A DNA stretch of 60,742 nucleotides from Streptomyces sp. CB02009. GTDB lineage: Bacteria; Actinomycetota; Actinomycetes; Streptomycetales; Streptomycetaceae. The position numbers were made by a program, and so were the translations under genes. Shown here piece by piece: positions 51,331-60,233 of the stretch. Every line of letters begins with the position of its first letter. The stretch's first letter is position 1. Where the stretch lies: positions 1 through 60,742 of the forward strand of contig NZ_LIVV01000017.1 of assembly GCF_001905825.1 (NCBI RefSeq), read 5' to 3'. Below the pieces are notes generated by a model that worked only from the letters and a program-made list of their open reading frames with translations, made no database searches and had not been told where the DNA came from.

Positions 51331-52182
51331 ATGACCGGCCGTCCGCTGAGCCGACGCCACACTCTCAAGGGCGCCGTCGGCGCCGCCGCAGCCCTCACCG
51401 TCGCCGAGGCCACCGGCGCCGCGCCGGCCGCGGCGTCCGACGGAGCCGGCGCCGAGGCCGACGGGGCCGCGAAGGCGACCGTGGTCCTGGTCCACGGCGC
51501 GTTCGCCGACGCCGCCAGCTGGAACCCCGTCACCGAGCGCCTCCAGCGCCAGGGCCACCAGGTGATCGCCGCCGCCAACCCTCTGCGCGGCCTCGCCCAC
51601 GACGCCGCCCAGGTGACCGCCCGGCTCGCCGCCATCCCCGGCCCCGTCGTTTTGGCCGGCCACTCCTACGCCGGCGCCGTCATCACGCAAGCCGCCGCCA
51701 CCGCGCCCAACGTCAAAGCCCTCGTCTACATCGCTGCGTTCGTCCCCGACACCGGAGAAGTCCTCGGCGAGCTCGCCGCCCGCTACCCCGGCTCCCAGCT
51801 CGACGCCGCCCTCACCCCCGTCCCCGTTCCCGGCCCGGACGGCTCCACCGCAATCGACCTCTACATCCGCACCGACCGCTACCACGACGTCTTCGCCCAG
51901 GACGTGGCCCGCCACACCACCCGGGTGCTGGCCGCTGGGCAGCGCCCGCTCAGCGCCTCCGCCTTCACCGACCGGGTCAGCGGCGCGGCCTGGCGCACCC
52001 TGCCGTCGTGGAACCTGATCTCCACCCAGGACCGGGGCATCGTCCCCGCCCTCCAGCGGTTCCAGGCCACCCGCGCCCGCTCCCGCACCATCGAGGTCCC
52101 CACCTCCCACCTGCCGATGCACAGCAGGCCCGACGCCGTCACCGCCCTCGTCCGCTCCGCCGCCCGCACCGTCAGCCCCTGA
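51331..52182 (+). CDS. Exported alpha/beta hydrolase (Tat signal)
   Basis: A 283-residue hydrolase with a twin-arginine-type N-terminus (LSRRHTLKGAVGAAAALTVA). The catalytic features are VVLVHGAFADAASWNPVTER, the Ser in VVLAGHSYAGAVITQA and the terminal His in TSHLPMHSRPDAV. This is the salicylate-esterase/hydroxynitrile-lyase-like group. Export sets it apart from the cytosolic hydrolases of the operon: it may act first on an external substrate. The ATG follows AAGGA. Confidence 0.85.
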   Translation: MTGRPLSRRHTLKGAVGAAAALTVAEATGAAPAAASDGAGAEADGAAKATVVLVHGAFADAASWNPVTERLQRQGHQVIAAANPLRGLAHDAAQVTARLAAIPGPVVLAGHSYAGAVITQAAATAPNVKALVYIAAFVPDTGEVLGELAARYPGSQLDAALTPVPVPGPDGSTAIDLYIRTDRYHDVFAQDVARHTTRVLAAGQRPLSASAFTDRVSGAAWRTLPSWNLISTQDRGIVPALQRFQATRARSRTIEVPTSHLPMHSRPDAVTALVRSAARTVSP

Positions 52183-52209
52183 CCCGCGCCGCCCTGAAGG
52201 AGACCCAAC

Positions 52210-53082
52210 GTGTCGTCCCCCGCAGCAACGCCCGCCTCCGTCCGAGATCTCGCCCAGGTCGAGGCCGCCAACGCCACCGGCCGCGTCCCCGTCGTCTTCA
52301 TCCACGGCCTGTGGCTGCTGCCCACCAGCTGGGACCGCTGGGCCACCGTCTTCGAGCAGGCCGGCTTCGCCCCGGTCCTGCCGGGCTGGCCCGACGACCC
52401 CGAAACCGTCGAGGAGGCGCACGCCCACCCGGAGGTCTTCGCGGGCAAGAGCGTGGGCCAGGTCGCCGACCACTTCTGCGACCTGATCGGCCGCCTGGAT
52501 CGAAGGCCGGTGGTCATCGGCCACTCCTTCGGCGGGCTGATCACCCAGATCACCGCCGGACGCGGCCTGTCCCAGGCCTCGGTGGCCATCGACCCCGCCC
52601 CGTTCCGGGGCGTGCTGCCGCTGCCGCTGTCCTCCCTGCGCGCCGCGAGCGCCGTGCTCGCAAACCCGGCCAACTACCACCGCGCGGTGCCGCTGACCTT
52701 CGATCAGTTCCGCTACGCCTTCGCCAACGCCGTCAGCGAGGAGGAGGCTCTGGAGCTGTACGGCGCCTTCGCGGTGGCCGCCCCTGGCGAGCCGCTCTTC
52801 CAGGCCGCCGCCGCCAACCTCAACCCCTGGACCGAGGCGAAGGTCGACACCCACGCGGCCGACCGCGGACCGCTGCTGATCATCTCAGGCGAGAAGGACA
52901 ACACCGTTCCCTGGGCGATCGCCAACGCCACCTACAAGAAGCAGGCACAGAACGAGCACGCCGTCACCGAGATCACCGAGATCCCCGGCCGCGGCCACTC
53001 CCTCACCATCGACAACGGCTGGCGCGAAGTCGCCGACACCGCCCTCACCTTCGTCCGCCGCTTCGCCGACCCGACCACCTGA
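52210..53082 (+). CDS. Alpha/beta hydrolase (cytosolic)
   Basis: A 290-residue hydrolase: VVFIHGLWLLPTSWDRWATV, nucleophile in PVVIGHSFGGLITQI, Asp in LLIISGEKDNTVPWAI and His in IPGRGHSLTIDNGW. It is the last gene of the run, 27 bases after the Tat-exported hydrolase, and starts at a GTG after GGAG. The family includes haloalkane dehalogenase- and chloroperoxidase-like esterases; no substrate can be given. Confidence 0.85.
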   Translation: MSSPAATPASVRDLAQVEAANATGRVPVVFIHGLWLLPTSWDRWATVFEQAGFAPVLPGWPDDPETVEEAHAHPEVFAGKSVGQVADHFCDLIGRLDRRPVVIGHSFGGLITQITAGRGLSQASVAIDPAPFRGVLPLPLSSLRAASAVLANPANYHRAVPLTFDQFRYAFANAVSEEEALELYGAFAVAAPGEPLFQAAAANLNPWTEAKVDTHAADRGPLLIISGEKDNTVPWAIANATYKKQAQNEHAVTEITEIPGRGHSLTIDNGWREVADTALTFVRRFADPTT

Positions 53083-53211
53083 GACCCCCAGCCGGCAGCC
53101 ACACCACGCCGGGCGGTTACCAACCGGCCCTGCCCTCCCGCACCGGCCGCCCCGTCCGCGGGACCTCACGCGATGCGGCAGGCGGCCGGCCAACCATGAC
53201 AAGGAGAACCG

Positions 53212-54298
53212 ATGGACCTACCCCATCAGCCGACAGCCGCAACGCGCCCGGGACCGCGGCGCGCGTCGCGCCTGCCGGTGGTGGCGCTCACCACCCTCGC
53301 CCTGCTCCTGAGCGCAGGGCTGACGCCCGCATCGGCAACCGAAGGGCAGTGGCTCAACGAGGGAGGCCTGGCCCGCTCCCCCGAAGCCATGGCCTCCGAC
53401 TGGTTCCGCGGCGACAACTACCAGTTCGTCCGCGGCGAAGACAACCAGATCTGGTGGCGCTACGCCAACGGCTCCTGGCGCGTCATGCCGGGCAACGGCC
53501 GCACCCACCACCGACCCGACGTCACCGTCATCGAGGACCAACTAGGCCCCCCTGGTCGTCTTCCACACCGGCGACAACGGCGAGGTCTACTACAGCATCC
53601 TGGGGGGCGCCGCCGGAAACATCTGGTCACCCTGGGCCCAACTCGGCCACGTCGGCACACATCACGGCATCTCCGCCGTCGGATACCGCGACAGAGCCAC
53701 GCTGTCCACCGTCGTCGGCGACCGGATATGGGTCGCGCAAATGACGATGTCCAACGGCCGGGTCACCATCGGGCCGTACTGGAGCCCGCAGACACAGCCC
53801 CGCGTCTTCACCGCCGCCACCTACATCCACGCCCCCCTCACCACCAACGACGGCGTGTCGGTCGCGCACGAGGTAGAACTCATGGACGCCATCGTCGGGC
53901 GGGACCGCAACATCTGGATTTCCCACACAAGTCCGGACAACCTCATCAACGCCACCTACACCGCCGTGCCCGGCAACGCACAATGCGAGTCCGTAGGCCT
54001 GGGCCGCGGCGGCCCGGAGCAGCCGGTCACCGACCGCAACAACCCCGCTTGGCGGGCACAGCGGAACGTGACGCTCGGCTGCATCAGCCCCAATGACCAC
54101 CAGCTCTACCTCAACCGCTCCACCGACGGTGGATACACCTGGCAGGGCTGGAACCACAGCACAGGCGGCCCCTCGCCCTCCGACGCCGCCCCGGCAATCG
54201 AAGGCGCCCCCGGCGGAGAAGTCTTCGCAAGCGTCTCCTGGGGAAACGACACCGCCCCCTTCTCCCGGCACATGGTGGTCAACAAGCGCGTCCTATGA
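53212..54298 (+). pseudogene. Secreted propeller-like protein, single frameshift
   Basis: A signal peptide (LPVVALTTLALLLSAGLTPA) is followed by DNYQFVRGEDNQIWWRYANG and, after a one-base shift in the C run at about 53545-53552, by VVFHTGDNGEVYYSILGGAA, GDRIWVAQMTMSNGRV and RDRNIWISHTSPDNLINATY, up to a stop at 54298. Together this is about 361 residues with repeated Asp/Asn-x-x-Ile-Trp units, as in sialidase/BNR or fucose-lectin propellers. Removing one C restores a single frame, so an assembly error is possible. The ATG at 53212 follows AAGGAG. Confidence 0.65.
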
Positions 54299-54466
54299 CC
54301 GGCATCCGCCCGGTGGCCGACCGCCCACGCGGATCAGGGCACTTGCTGGCCACGGCCACCCAACCGGCGCAGGCCCCGCCGGAACAGGAAGGTGATCCGC
54401 CCGTACACACCCGCCGCCGGGCAGGGCCGGAACAGGCGGCCTTCTCCGCGCCCCGCCCGCCCCGGG

Positions 54467-55462
54467 TCACGGGTCGAGGAGGCGCGGGCTGTCACCGTTG
54501 CCGGCGTGCAGCGCCCGCCAGTCGCCGGGGGTGATTCCGAAAGCCCTTTTGAAGGCGCGGCTGAAGTGGGCGGCGTTCGGGAAGCCCCACCGGTGCCCGA
54601 CAGCGGCGATCGACCGGTGGCGTGCCGAGGGGGACGCGAGTTCCTCACGGCAGCGTTCGAGGCGCTGCGACCGGATCCACTCGCCCAGGTGCACACCATT
54701 TCGGGACAGGACCTTGTACAGCTGGCGAAGCGAGAGGTGGTGGCAGGCCGCGACACGAGCCGGCGTCAGGTCGTGGTCTCCGAGGTGGGCCCGGACATAG
54801 TCCATGACCCGCAGACACAGCGTCTCGTCCGCAGCGTGGAACGCTGCGCGGCGGTCACCGAGCCGCGCCGTGATGAGAGCACGCAGCAACTCGATGCCCG
54901 GCCTGCCCGCCGCTTCCAGGTCATGGGCGGAAGACGCCGCAGCCCGGGCCTGCTGGCGCGCGATCCGCCGCAGGCACGTGGCGGTGAGGTCCGCCAGCGG
55001 GTCCCGGCGGCCCAACGGCACCGCGGTCGCAAGCTTCAACAGACCTTCCGGTAAAGCGAGCTCGGCGCGCGGGATCCGGAAGTAGTGCTGATGGATACCG
55101 TCCCTGTTCAGCAGCGTGTAAGGGCGCGTGGTGTCGTACAGCGCCATGTCGCCGGGCCGCAGCACAGCCTCCCGGCCGTCCTGCACGACCATGCTGCTGC
55201 CGGTGACCTGCAGCCCGACGAACACGCTCGGCTCCATGTCGTCCCGGGCGAGTGCAGGAGTACGTCGCACCACGGTGGCATTGGCCCGCACCGAGCAGAC
55301 AGTCAGCGGCCCGACACGGCTGATCACCCCTGACGTGCGGATGAGCCGTGGGTCGGGCTGATGGGTGATCTCCACCCGCACCACACTGCTCCAGATCACC
55401 TCGCGAATCGCCTCCGCCCGCTCGCCAGGCGCCATGACCGTACTGTCGATCAACATGTTCAT
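54467..55462 (-). CDS. AraC-family regulator
   Basis: A 331-residue regulator with an AraC_binding_2 sensory part (SMVVQDGREAVLRPGDMALY, DTTRPYTLLNRDG) and a C-terminal HTH pair (RVAACHHLSLRQLYKVLSRN and GHRWGFPNAAHFSRAFKRAF, then GITPGDWRALH). The ATG at 55462 follows GGGGAGAC; further upstream codons lack a site. It is convergent with the secreted propeller-like gene and closes the hydrolase block. It is homologous in layout to the AraC gene at 45019. Confidence 0.87.
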   Translation of the reverse strand: MNMLIDSTVMAPGERAEAIREVIWSSVVRVEITHQPDPRLIRTSGVISRVGPLTVCSVRANATVVRRTPALARDDMEPSVFVGLQVTGSSMVVQDGREAVLRPGDMALYDTTRPYTLLNRDGIHQHYFRIPRAELALPEGLLKLATAVPLGRRDPLADLTATCLRRIARQQARAAASSAHDLEAAGRPGIELLRALITARLGDRRAAFHAADETLCLRVMDYVRAHLGDHDLTPARVAACHHLSLRQLYKVLSRNGVHLGEWIRSQRLERCREELASPSARHRSIAAVGHRWGFPNAAHFSRAFKRAFGITPGDWRALHAGNGDSPRLLDP

Positions 55463-55748
55463 CGTCTCCCCCTGGCGCCGCTCGACAAGCAGGCGCCCAA
55501 ATAGAGTCAAACGGGTGGCGGCAACGGTGACAAGGCAGGACCGGACTGATCGCTCCAGCGAGATTCCGGCCGGACTCTCGCGCTTGCCGATCTTGGTCGC
55601 CAAGATAGCCGGGTGCGTGCTGGCCCCTCGTGACGGCCCGTGGGAGCGGGTAGGTCCGTCGCCGCCGCGGGGCGCCTGAATCACCCGAACCATCCGGGAG
55701 GTGCTCGGCTCCTCATGAACGGATCGCGAACCGGCGTTGCCTGACGCG

Positions 55749-56381
55749 ATGCCCCAGCCGAGGGCTTTGGCTGCTCAGGCGTCACGGGGTGGTGTCGGCT
55801 CTGTGCTGGACGTGCGTGGCTTCGCATGGTCGCGGTCGGCGCTGGAGGCGATGGACGCGGCCACCGTGCGGGCTGCGATGCCGCGCGAGGCGATCTCGCC
55901 ATACGGGGCGGCGAACCGGATCGCGGCGGCACTCGGTACGCCAAACAAGCCCGGCCAGCCGCCGGCGGTGTCCTCCTACGCGGTGGAGCGGCTGATCGCG
56001 CTGGGGCTCCTGGTCGACCTCAGTGCCCATCGGCGGTACAGCGCCCTCAACCCCGACCAGGTTGATCAGGTCGCCGCCCTGGAGCTGGCCGAGCTGCTGG
56101 ACCGTGAGGCGCCGCTCGGGCCGGAGCAGGCCGCTGCCCGGCTCGGTGTCCGCCGGGTCGATTTCGAGTGGATGCGCCGCCTGGGGTGGATCGCTCCGGT
56201 CTCCTTCGGCCGCGTCCAGTTCGGTGCGAGCAAGGCCGGCGCTGTCGAGGTCCCGCGGTTCGCCGCCGGGCACGTCGACGACCTGCCCGGGGCGCACCCC
56301 GAGGTCGACTGGGCGCAGCTGCGCACGGTCGGCAAGGGCCGACGCTCTCCCCTCGCCGAACTTCAGGCGCAGCCGGCCTGA
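55749..56381 (+). CDS. Hypothetical protein with HTH-like segments
   Basis: A 210-residue protein. Two or three helix-turn-helix-like stretches are visible (SPYGAANRIAAALGTPNKPG, AAARLGVRRVDFEWMRRLGW), the latter like excisionase/MerR-type modules. The C-terminus (LPGAHPEVDWAQLRTVGKGR) is basic. Such proteins occur in mobile Streptomyces DNA; I cannot name the family. The ATG at 55749 is used; a TTG at 55737 is possible. Confidence 0.55.
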   Translation: MPQPRALAAQASRGGVGSVLDVRGFAWSRSALEAMDAATVRAAMPREAISPYGAANRIAAALGTPNKPGQPPAVSSYAVERLIALGLLVDLSAHRRYSALNPDQVDQVAALELAELLDREAPLGPEQAAARLGVRRVDFEWMRRLGWIAPVSFGRVQFGASKAGAVEVPRFAAGHVDDLPGAHPEVDWAQLRTVGKGRRSPLAELQAQPA

Positions 56382-56446
56382 GCTCCGCAACCGGGATCCT
56401 GATGAACGACGCTTCTTCCCCCTCGGCTATCGCGTAAGGAAGCAGC

Positions 56447-56570
56447 GTGTCGCCCTGGCGGCCCATCAGGAACTGCACCCCGCGAGAGGGCTGCGGCCAC
56501 GCCACCCATGCCGACATCGGCGCCGCGATCAACATCAAAGCCCGCGCAGAGCTCACGTCCGAGTCCGCCG
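56447..56570 (+). pseudogene. IS200/IS605-type TnpB C-terminal remnant
   Basis: GCGHATHADIGAAINIKARA matches the zinc-ribbon end and final catalytic Asp region of TnpB (C-G-x-x-x-x-A-D-x-N-A-A-x-N-I). The rest of the nuclease is missing. The following bases to about 56750 show no gene; a guide RNA scaffold would normally overlap this end. Confidence 0.6.
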
Positions 56571-56877
56571 CCCCAGGACTCGCCAACCATGACCAAGGCG
56601 TTCACTGCGGAGCACCGGCGAACCAGGCCCGCCCCAAGGCCCGGCGGTATGCCCCTGTAGCGAAGCCCGGCTTGCCCTACTCCGGAGAAGTGAGCGGCAA
56701 AGTACCGAAGGGCAGAGCGTCACACTCGCCTGTCAGCCAGCCAGGCTGACTGAGGCCGCGACGGTCAACTGGCGGTGGTGCAAGGGTGCGGCGTGCGCTG
56801 GGAGGTGCGCGTCTGCGCTGTCCGGCATCCGGTCTCGACGTCGTGGGCTCGTCCTCTGCTGCCCTACGCTCTGCGGC

Positions 56878-57378
56878 ATGACTCGACGTATCGGCCGGGG
56901 CGGCCGGAAGGGACAGACCCACACCGCCACGCCCAACCTGCGCCTCTACGACGTCCCGCCAGCTTCCGATGTCACGGTGACCCGGGCCGACGGAACGGTG
57001 GTGACCCAGTCGGCGAAGAAGCCGAAGGAGACGGCGTCCGCCCGCCCGCGTAAAGGCCCGATGGTGTGTGGCATGTGCGGGGGGCCGATCACGGGCGAGC
57101 GGGTTCTGTTCAGCTGGGGTGGCGGGTCTGCCCGGGGCAAGCCGGTGCACAGCCGGTGTGACCCGAAGGCCCGGCCCGAACGTCCCCCGCGGTCCACCTC
57201 GAAGAACAAGTACGCGGCCCCACCTCCGAAGCGGACGCCTGGGCCGCGCAAGCCTGTGGGCACGTGCCCCAAGTGCGGGGCCCCGCCCGGGGAACTCTGC
57301 ACGGTCCAGTACGCCGACGGCACGACCGGACAGGTCAAGATCGGGCACATCCAGCGCAGGGCCGCTCCAGACGCCTGA
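56878..57378 (+). CDS. Hypothetical zinc-finger protein
   Basis: A 166-residue basic protein. Two cysteine clusters are present: VCGMCGGPITGERVLF with a later HSRCD, and CPKCGAPPGELCTV followed by IGHIQRR (Cys-x2-Cys-x7-Cys-x-His). The linker is Lys/Arg/Pro-rich. It is probably nucleic-acid binding by composition; no family is recognised. The ATG at 56878 is the first in frame and keeps the basic N-terminus (TRRIGRGGRKG). Confidence 0.65.
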   Translation: MTRRIGRGGRKGQTHTATPNLRLYDVPPASDVTVTRADGTVVTQSAKKPKETASARPRKGPMVCGMCGGPITGERVLFSWGGGSARGKPVHSRCDPKARPERPPRSTSKNKYAAPPPKRTPGPRKPVGTCPKCGAPPGELCTVQYADGTTGQVKIGHIQRRAAPDA

Positions 57379-57421
57379 ACCGCTCCCCATACGCGCAGCG
57401 GCTCGGCCGCAGCAGGTCTGA

Positions 57422-57949
57422 TCAGCGGCCGTACACGCTGCGACAGAGGTCGGCGGCGCCCATGGGCGCCTGGATGCCCTGGGCCTGGCGGCAGAGCTGA
57501 CGCATCTCGGGGGCCTGCCCGGTCGCCGGCTGCTGGCGGCGCGGGGCCGTGGGTTGCTTCCGCGTCTGCTTGCGCTGTTTCGCCAACGTCTTCGCCTTCG
57601 GGGTCTTCTTGGGCGCGGGCTTCGCGGCGGCGGAGTGGCGGTGAGGCGGGTGGGGGCGTACGGCAGGCCGCCCAGCCGGGAATGGGGCGGGCGGCGATGC
57701 CTTGGCCGGAGTTTTCGCGGCGGCGCGGCCGGGCGTGGGCGGTGTGACCCCGGCGCCGGCAAGCTCTTCCCGTGCAGGGGCCTCGGTCGGCCTGGGCTCG
57801 GACGGAAGCAGGGCCGGAGGCCTGTCATCTGCGGGGGCGAGCGGTGCGGGCCGCGCGGCAGGTGGTGCGGGAGCGGGGGTAGGGGGGACCGCTACGCAGC
57901 CGGTGGTCAGGGCGGCGGCCAGGAGGAGAAGAGTGGTGCGGCGCTTCAT
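57422..57949 (-). CDS. Pro/Ala-rich lipoprotein
   Basis: A 175-residue lipoprotein: MKRRTTLLLLAAALTTGC gives a lipobox with the lipidated Cys at residue 18. A long Pro/Ala/Lys-rich linker (about 30-135) that would span the wall follows, ending in a small C-terminal motif (MRQLCRQAQGIQAPMGAADL, CRSVYGR) with two cysteines. The C-terminal motif recurs in Streptomyces lipoproteins of unknown role. It is convergent with the zinc-finger gene, 43 bases apart. Confidence 0.75.
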   Translation of the reverse strand: MKRRTTLLLLAAALTTGCVAVPPTPAPAPPAARPAPLAPADDRPPALLPSEPRPTEAPAREELAGAGVTPPTPGRAAAKTPAKASPPAPFPAGRPAVRPHPPHRHSAAAKPAPKKTPKAKTLAKQRKQTRKQPTAPRRQQPATGQAPEMRQLCRQAQGIQAPMGAADLCRSVYGR

Positions 57950-58174
57950 GGTCGTCACGCTTAAGCAGGTGAGGCAGCAGGGGGTGGTGACGCGGCGCGG
58001 GTCCACCGTGACGAGTGACTGGAGGGTCCGTAGTGGACGTGGCAGCGCCCCTGCCTGGGGGGGGTTGGCAGGGGCACTGTGCGAGGCGGTCGGGGAGCTG
58101 AGGACCAGTCGGCTCGGTCCTGCCTCACAGATCAGGGTAGGAGTGTCCTGCCCGTGTTCGGGGCGGAATGCCCG

Positions 58175-58350
58175 TCAGAAGTGGAAAACGGCGCCGGTCT
58201 TGCCGGCGGCTTCGCAGTTGTTGGCGTAGGTGCGGGTCCATTCGACGGCGCGGCCGCGGTAGGTGCCCTGGGCTGAGAGGGTGACCGGGGCGTGCTCGGC
58301 GGTGCAGATGCGGTCGTGCTCGCCGCGCAGGCGGTCGAGGTCGCCGCCGG
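58175..58350 (-). pseudogene. Subtilisin-inhibitor-like (SSI) C-terminal fragment
   Basis: ICTAEHAPVTLSAQGTYRGR, AVEWTRTYANNCEAAG and VFHF before the stop match the C-terminal half of Streptomyces subtilisin inhibitors, including two of the disulfide cysteines. The N-terminal half, with signal peptide and reactive loop, is missing at the junction with the ISL3 element. Confidence 0.65.
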
Positions 58351-58399
58351 CGGTCGTTCGTTCCGCCGGACGGCACCCTCGACGTCAGCGGCCAGCCCC

Positions 58400-59169
58400 G
58401 GCGTCTGGTGGCCCGCACGACCCAGAGATACGAGGCGGTCCAGGCACTGTTGGCCGAGGGGAAGCCGCTGGGGGCGATCGGCCGGACGCTGCGGCTGGAC
58501 CACTCCACCGTCCGCCGCTTCGCCCGAGCCGGCAGCCTCGACGAACTCCTGGTCAAAGCCACAAGCCGGCTGTCCATACTCGACGAGCACAAACCCTATC
58601 TCCATGCCCGTTGGCTGGAGGGCTGTCACGACATACCCCAGCTCCACCGGGAACTGGTCGAGCGCGGATTCACCGGCAGCGTCTAGTGCCTCCGCCGCTA
58701 CTTCCGCGCCTTCCGGCCTGCCCGTCAACCAGGACGGAAGCGGCAGCCGGTGTCCCGGCCGCAGCCCAGGCCGGCCCCGAAACCCCGGCGCATCGTCCGC
58801 TGGACCATGACGAACCCCCAGCACCTCGCGGCCGCCGACGCCGCGGAGCTAAAGGAGATCCGCACAGTCTGCCCTCACCTCGACGCCGTCACACGGCACG
58901 TCCACGACCTCGCCGAGATGCTCCACCACCTCCGGGGAGACCAGCTCCCGGACTGGATGGAACGCGTCCTCGCCGACGACCTCCCGGCCCTGCATTCCCT
59001 GGTCAGCGGCCTACGGCGAGACTTCGACGCCGTCACCGCCGGCCTCTCCACCCCATGGAGCTCCGGGCAGGTCGAGGGCCACGTCACCCGCGTCAAGCTC
59101 ATCAAGCGCATGGCCTACGGCCGAGCCAACCTCGACCTCCTGCGCCAGCGCGTACTCCTGGGACCATAA
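58400..59169 (+). pseudogene. ISL3-family transposase remnant with amber stop
   Basis: In one frame: RYEAVQALLAEGKPLGAIGR, LDHSTVRRFARAGSLDELLV, then TAG at 58684, then RRYFRAFRPAR, CPHLDAVTRHVHDLAEMLHH and SSGQVEGHVTRVKLIKRMAY to the stop. The last motif carries the ISL3 catalytic Glu. The first half of the transposase is lost, so it is inactive even without the stop. Confidence 0.75.
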
Positions 59170-59250
59170 CCCTGCGCCAGGGACCTCCCGCTGTGAGATC
59201 GTCCGAACCTGCCGTCTATTCTGAACGCGTTCAGTCGGGTGGCGGGTGGG

Positions 59251-59733
59251 ATGCGGATGAGTACTTCAGCGAGACGGTGGTCGGCTCTGGTCGCCGCGTT
59301 GGCGTGGGCTTGCGTTGCTTGCGCTGATGCAGGTGGAGACGCGGCTCGCATTGATCAGTCGGCGCTTACGGGCGAGTGGAGTAGCCCTGGTGGCGCTCTT
59401 CTTCACTTGCGGGCGGACCGCGGTATGACGGGTGAAAGCCTGAACAGTGCGATGCTGGGAGGCACATCGTGCCCGGACGCTGTAACCGGCCACTGGAGCT
59501 TCTTCAGCGCATCCGACGAGGCGGGTTCCTCCTTCGCTGACGACGCGCTCACCAGCGGCGACACCGTCTCCCTGAGCATCGACCCTCCGAAAGACTCCTG
59601 TCTCTTGTCGGCTCTGGTCCGGCGGGACGAGCACGGACTCAATCTCTGCCTGGTAGAAGACCCTGATTCCGACTGTTCCGCCGAAGAACTTCTCCGCCTT
59701 GAGTCAGCATCGGCAGAAGAGGCTGCGAAGTGA
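59251..59733 (+). CDS. Putative lipoprotein
   Basis: About 160 residues: a hydrophobic N-terminal segment (WSALVAALAWACVACADAGG) with a lipobox-like VAC, then a compact acidic domain with LTGEWSSPGGALLHLRADRG and two Cys pairs. The pattern (ALTGEW, GHWSF) resembles small secreted lipoproteins with a lipocalin-like strand order. The start is an ATG at 59251 or 59257. Function unknown. Confidence 0.6.
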   Translation: MRMSTSARRWSALVAALAWACVACADAGGDAARIDQSALTGEWSSPGGALLHLRADRGMTGESLNSAMLGGTSCPDAVTGHWSFFSASDEAGSSFADDALTSGDTVSLSIDPPKDSCLLSALVRRDEHGLNLCLVEDPDSDCSAEELLRLESASAEEAAK

Positions 59734-59829
59734 CCCACCGCCCCTGCCTTTGAAGGAGCATCACAAGATCCCCGACAGAGCCGAATAACGCGATCGTCCA
59801 CACGCCTGCCGCAGTGGACGCGGGGGGCC

Positions 59830-60195
59830 GTGCCGCAGGAACGGCCGGTCGTTGTGTTCGTCGCAGGTCAGCCCGGGGCCGGAAAAACGAGAGTCGCCGA
59901 CCTGATCCAGGCTGCCCTGGGACAACGTGGTGGGGCAGTCCGGACGGATTTCCACGTCCTCCGGCACACGTACGCCGCCTCGATCATCCTCGAAGCCGGC
60001 GAGTCCGTGGTCACCCTCGCCCGATGGCTCGGCCACTCCAGCCCGACCATCACCCTCGGCCACTCCAGCCCGACCATCACCCTCGACCACTACGCCCACT
60101 TCATGCCCGAGGCCGGTGGCAAGGGGCGGGCGGCTGTGGACGCGCTGCTCGGTGCGGTTCCCGCGTACGTTCCGGAGAACATGGCCCTTGCCTGA
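59830..60195 (+). CDS. Chimera of zeta-toxin P-loop and integrase C-terminus
   Basis: A 121-residue open frame starting at a GTG. Residues 1-34 (RPVVVFVAGQPGAGKTRVAD and LIQAALGQRGGAVR) are the Walker A N-terminus of a zeta-toxin-type kinase. Residue 36 onward (DFHVLRHTYAASIILEAGES, WLGHSS, then LDHYAHFMPE) is the C-terminal half of a tyrosine recombinase with His-x-x-Arg, His and the catalytic Tyr. A 27-base unit is duplicated (60028-60054, 60055-60081), repeating GHSSPTITL. A perfect hairpin terminator follows. Confidence 0.7.
   Translation: MPQERPVVVFVAGQPGAGKTRVADLIQAALGQRGGAVRTDFHVLRHTYAASIILEAGESVVTLARWLGHSSPTITLGHSSPTITLDHYAHFMPEAGGKGRAAVDALLGAVPAYVPENMALA
60028..60081 (+). repeat. 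27-base tandem duplication inside the chimeric gene
   Basis: CTCGGCCACTCCAGCCCGAC and the next seven bases occur twice head to tail, adding nine residues between the second His and the catalytic Tyr. Confidence 0.9.
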
Positions 60196-60233
60196 GAACG
60201 GGTGGCACAGCAGACGCTGTGCCACCCGTTCTC
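60194..60233 (+). terminator. Intrinsic terminator
   Basis: An 18-base perfect stem (60194-60211 with 60216-60233) and a 4-base AGAC loop overlap the stop codon of the chimeric gene. Confidence 0.8.

Noticed and set aside
51109..52854. A 581-codon open frame on the minus strand
   Set aside because: Antisense of the two alpha/beta hydrolase genes, which have catalytic motifs and ribosome sites.
60028..60081. Tandem repeat considered as a CRISPR-like or VNTR locus
   Set aside because: Only two units, no spacers, inside a coding frame; a simple duplication.
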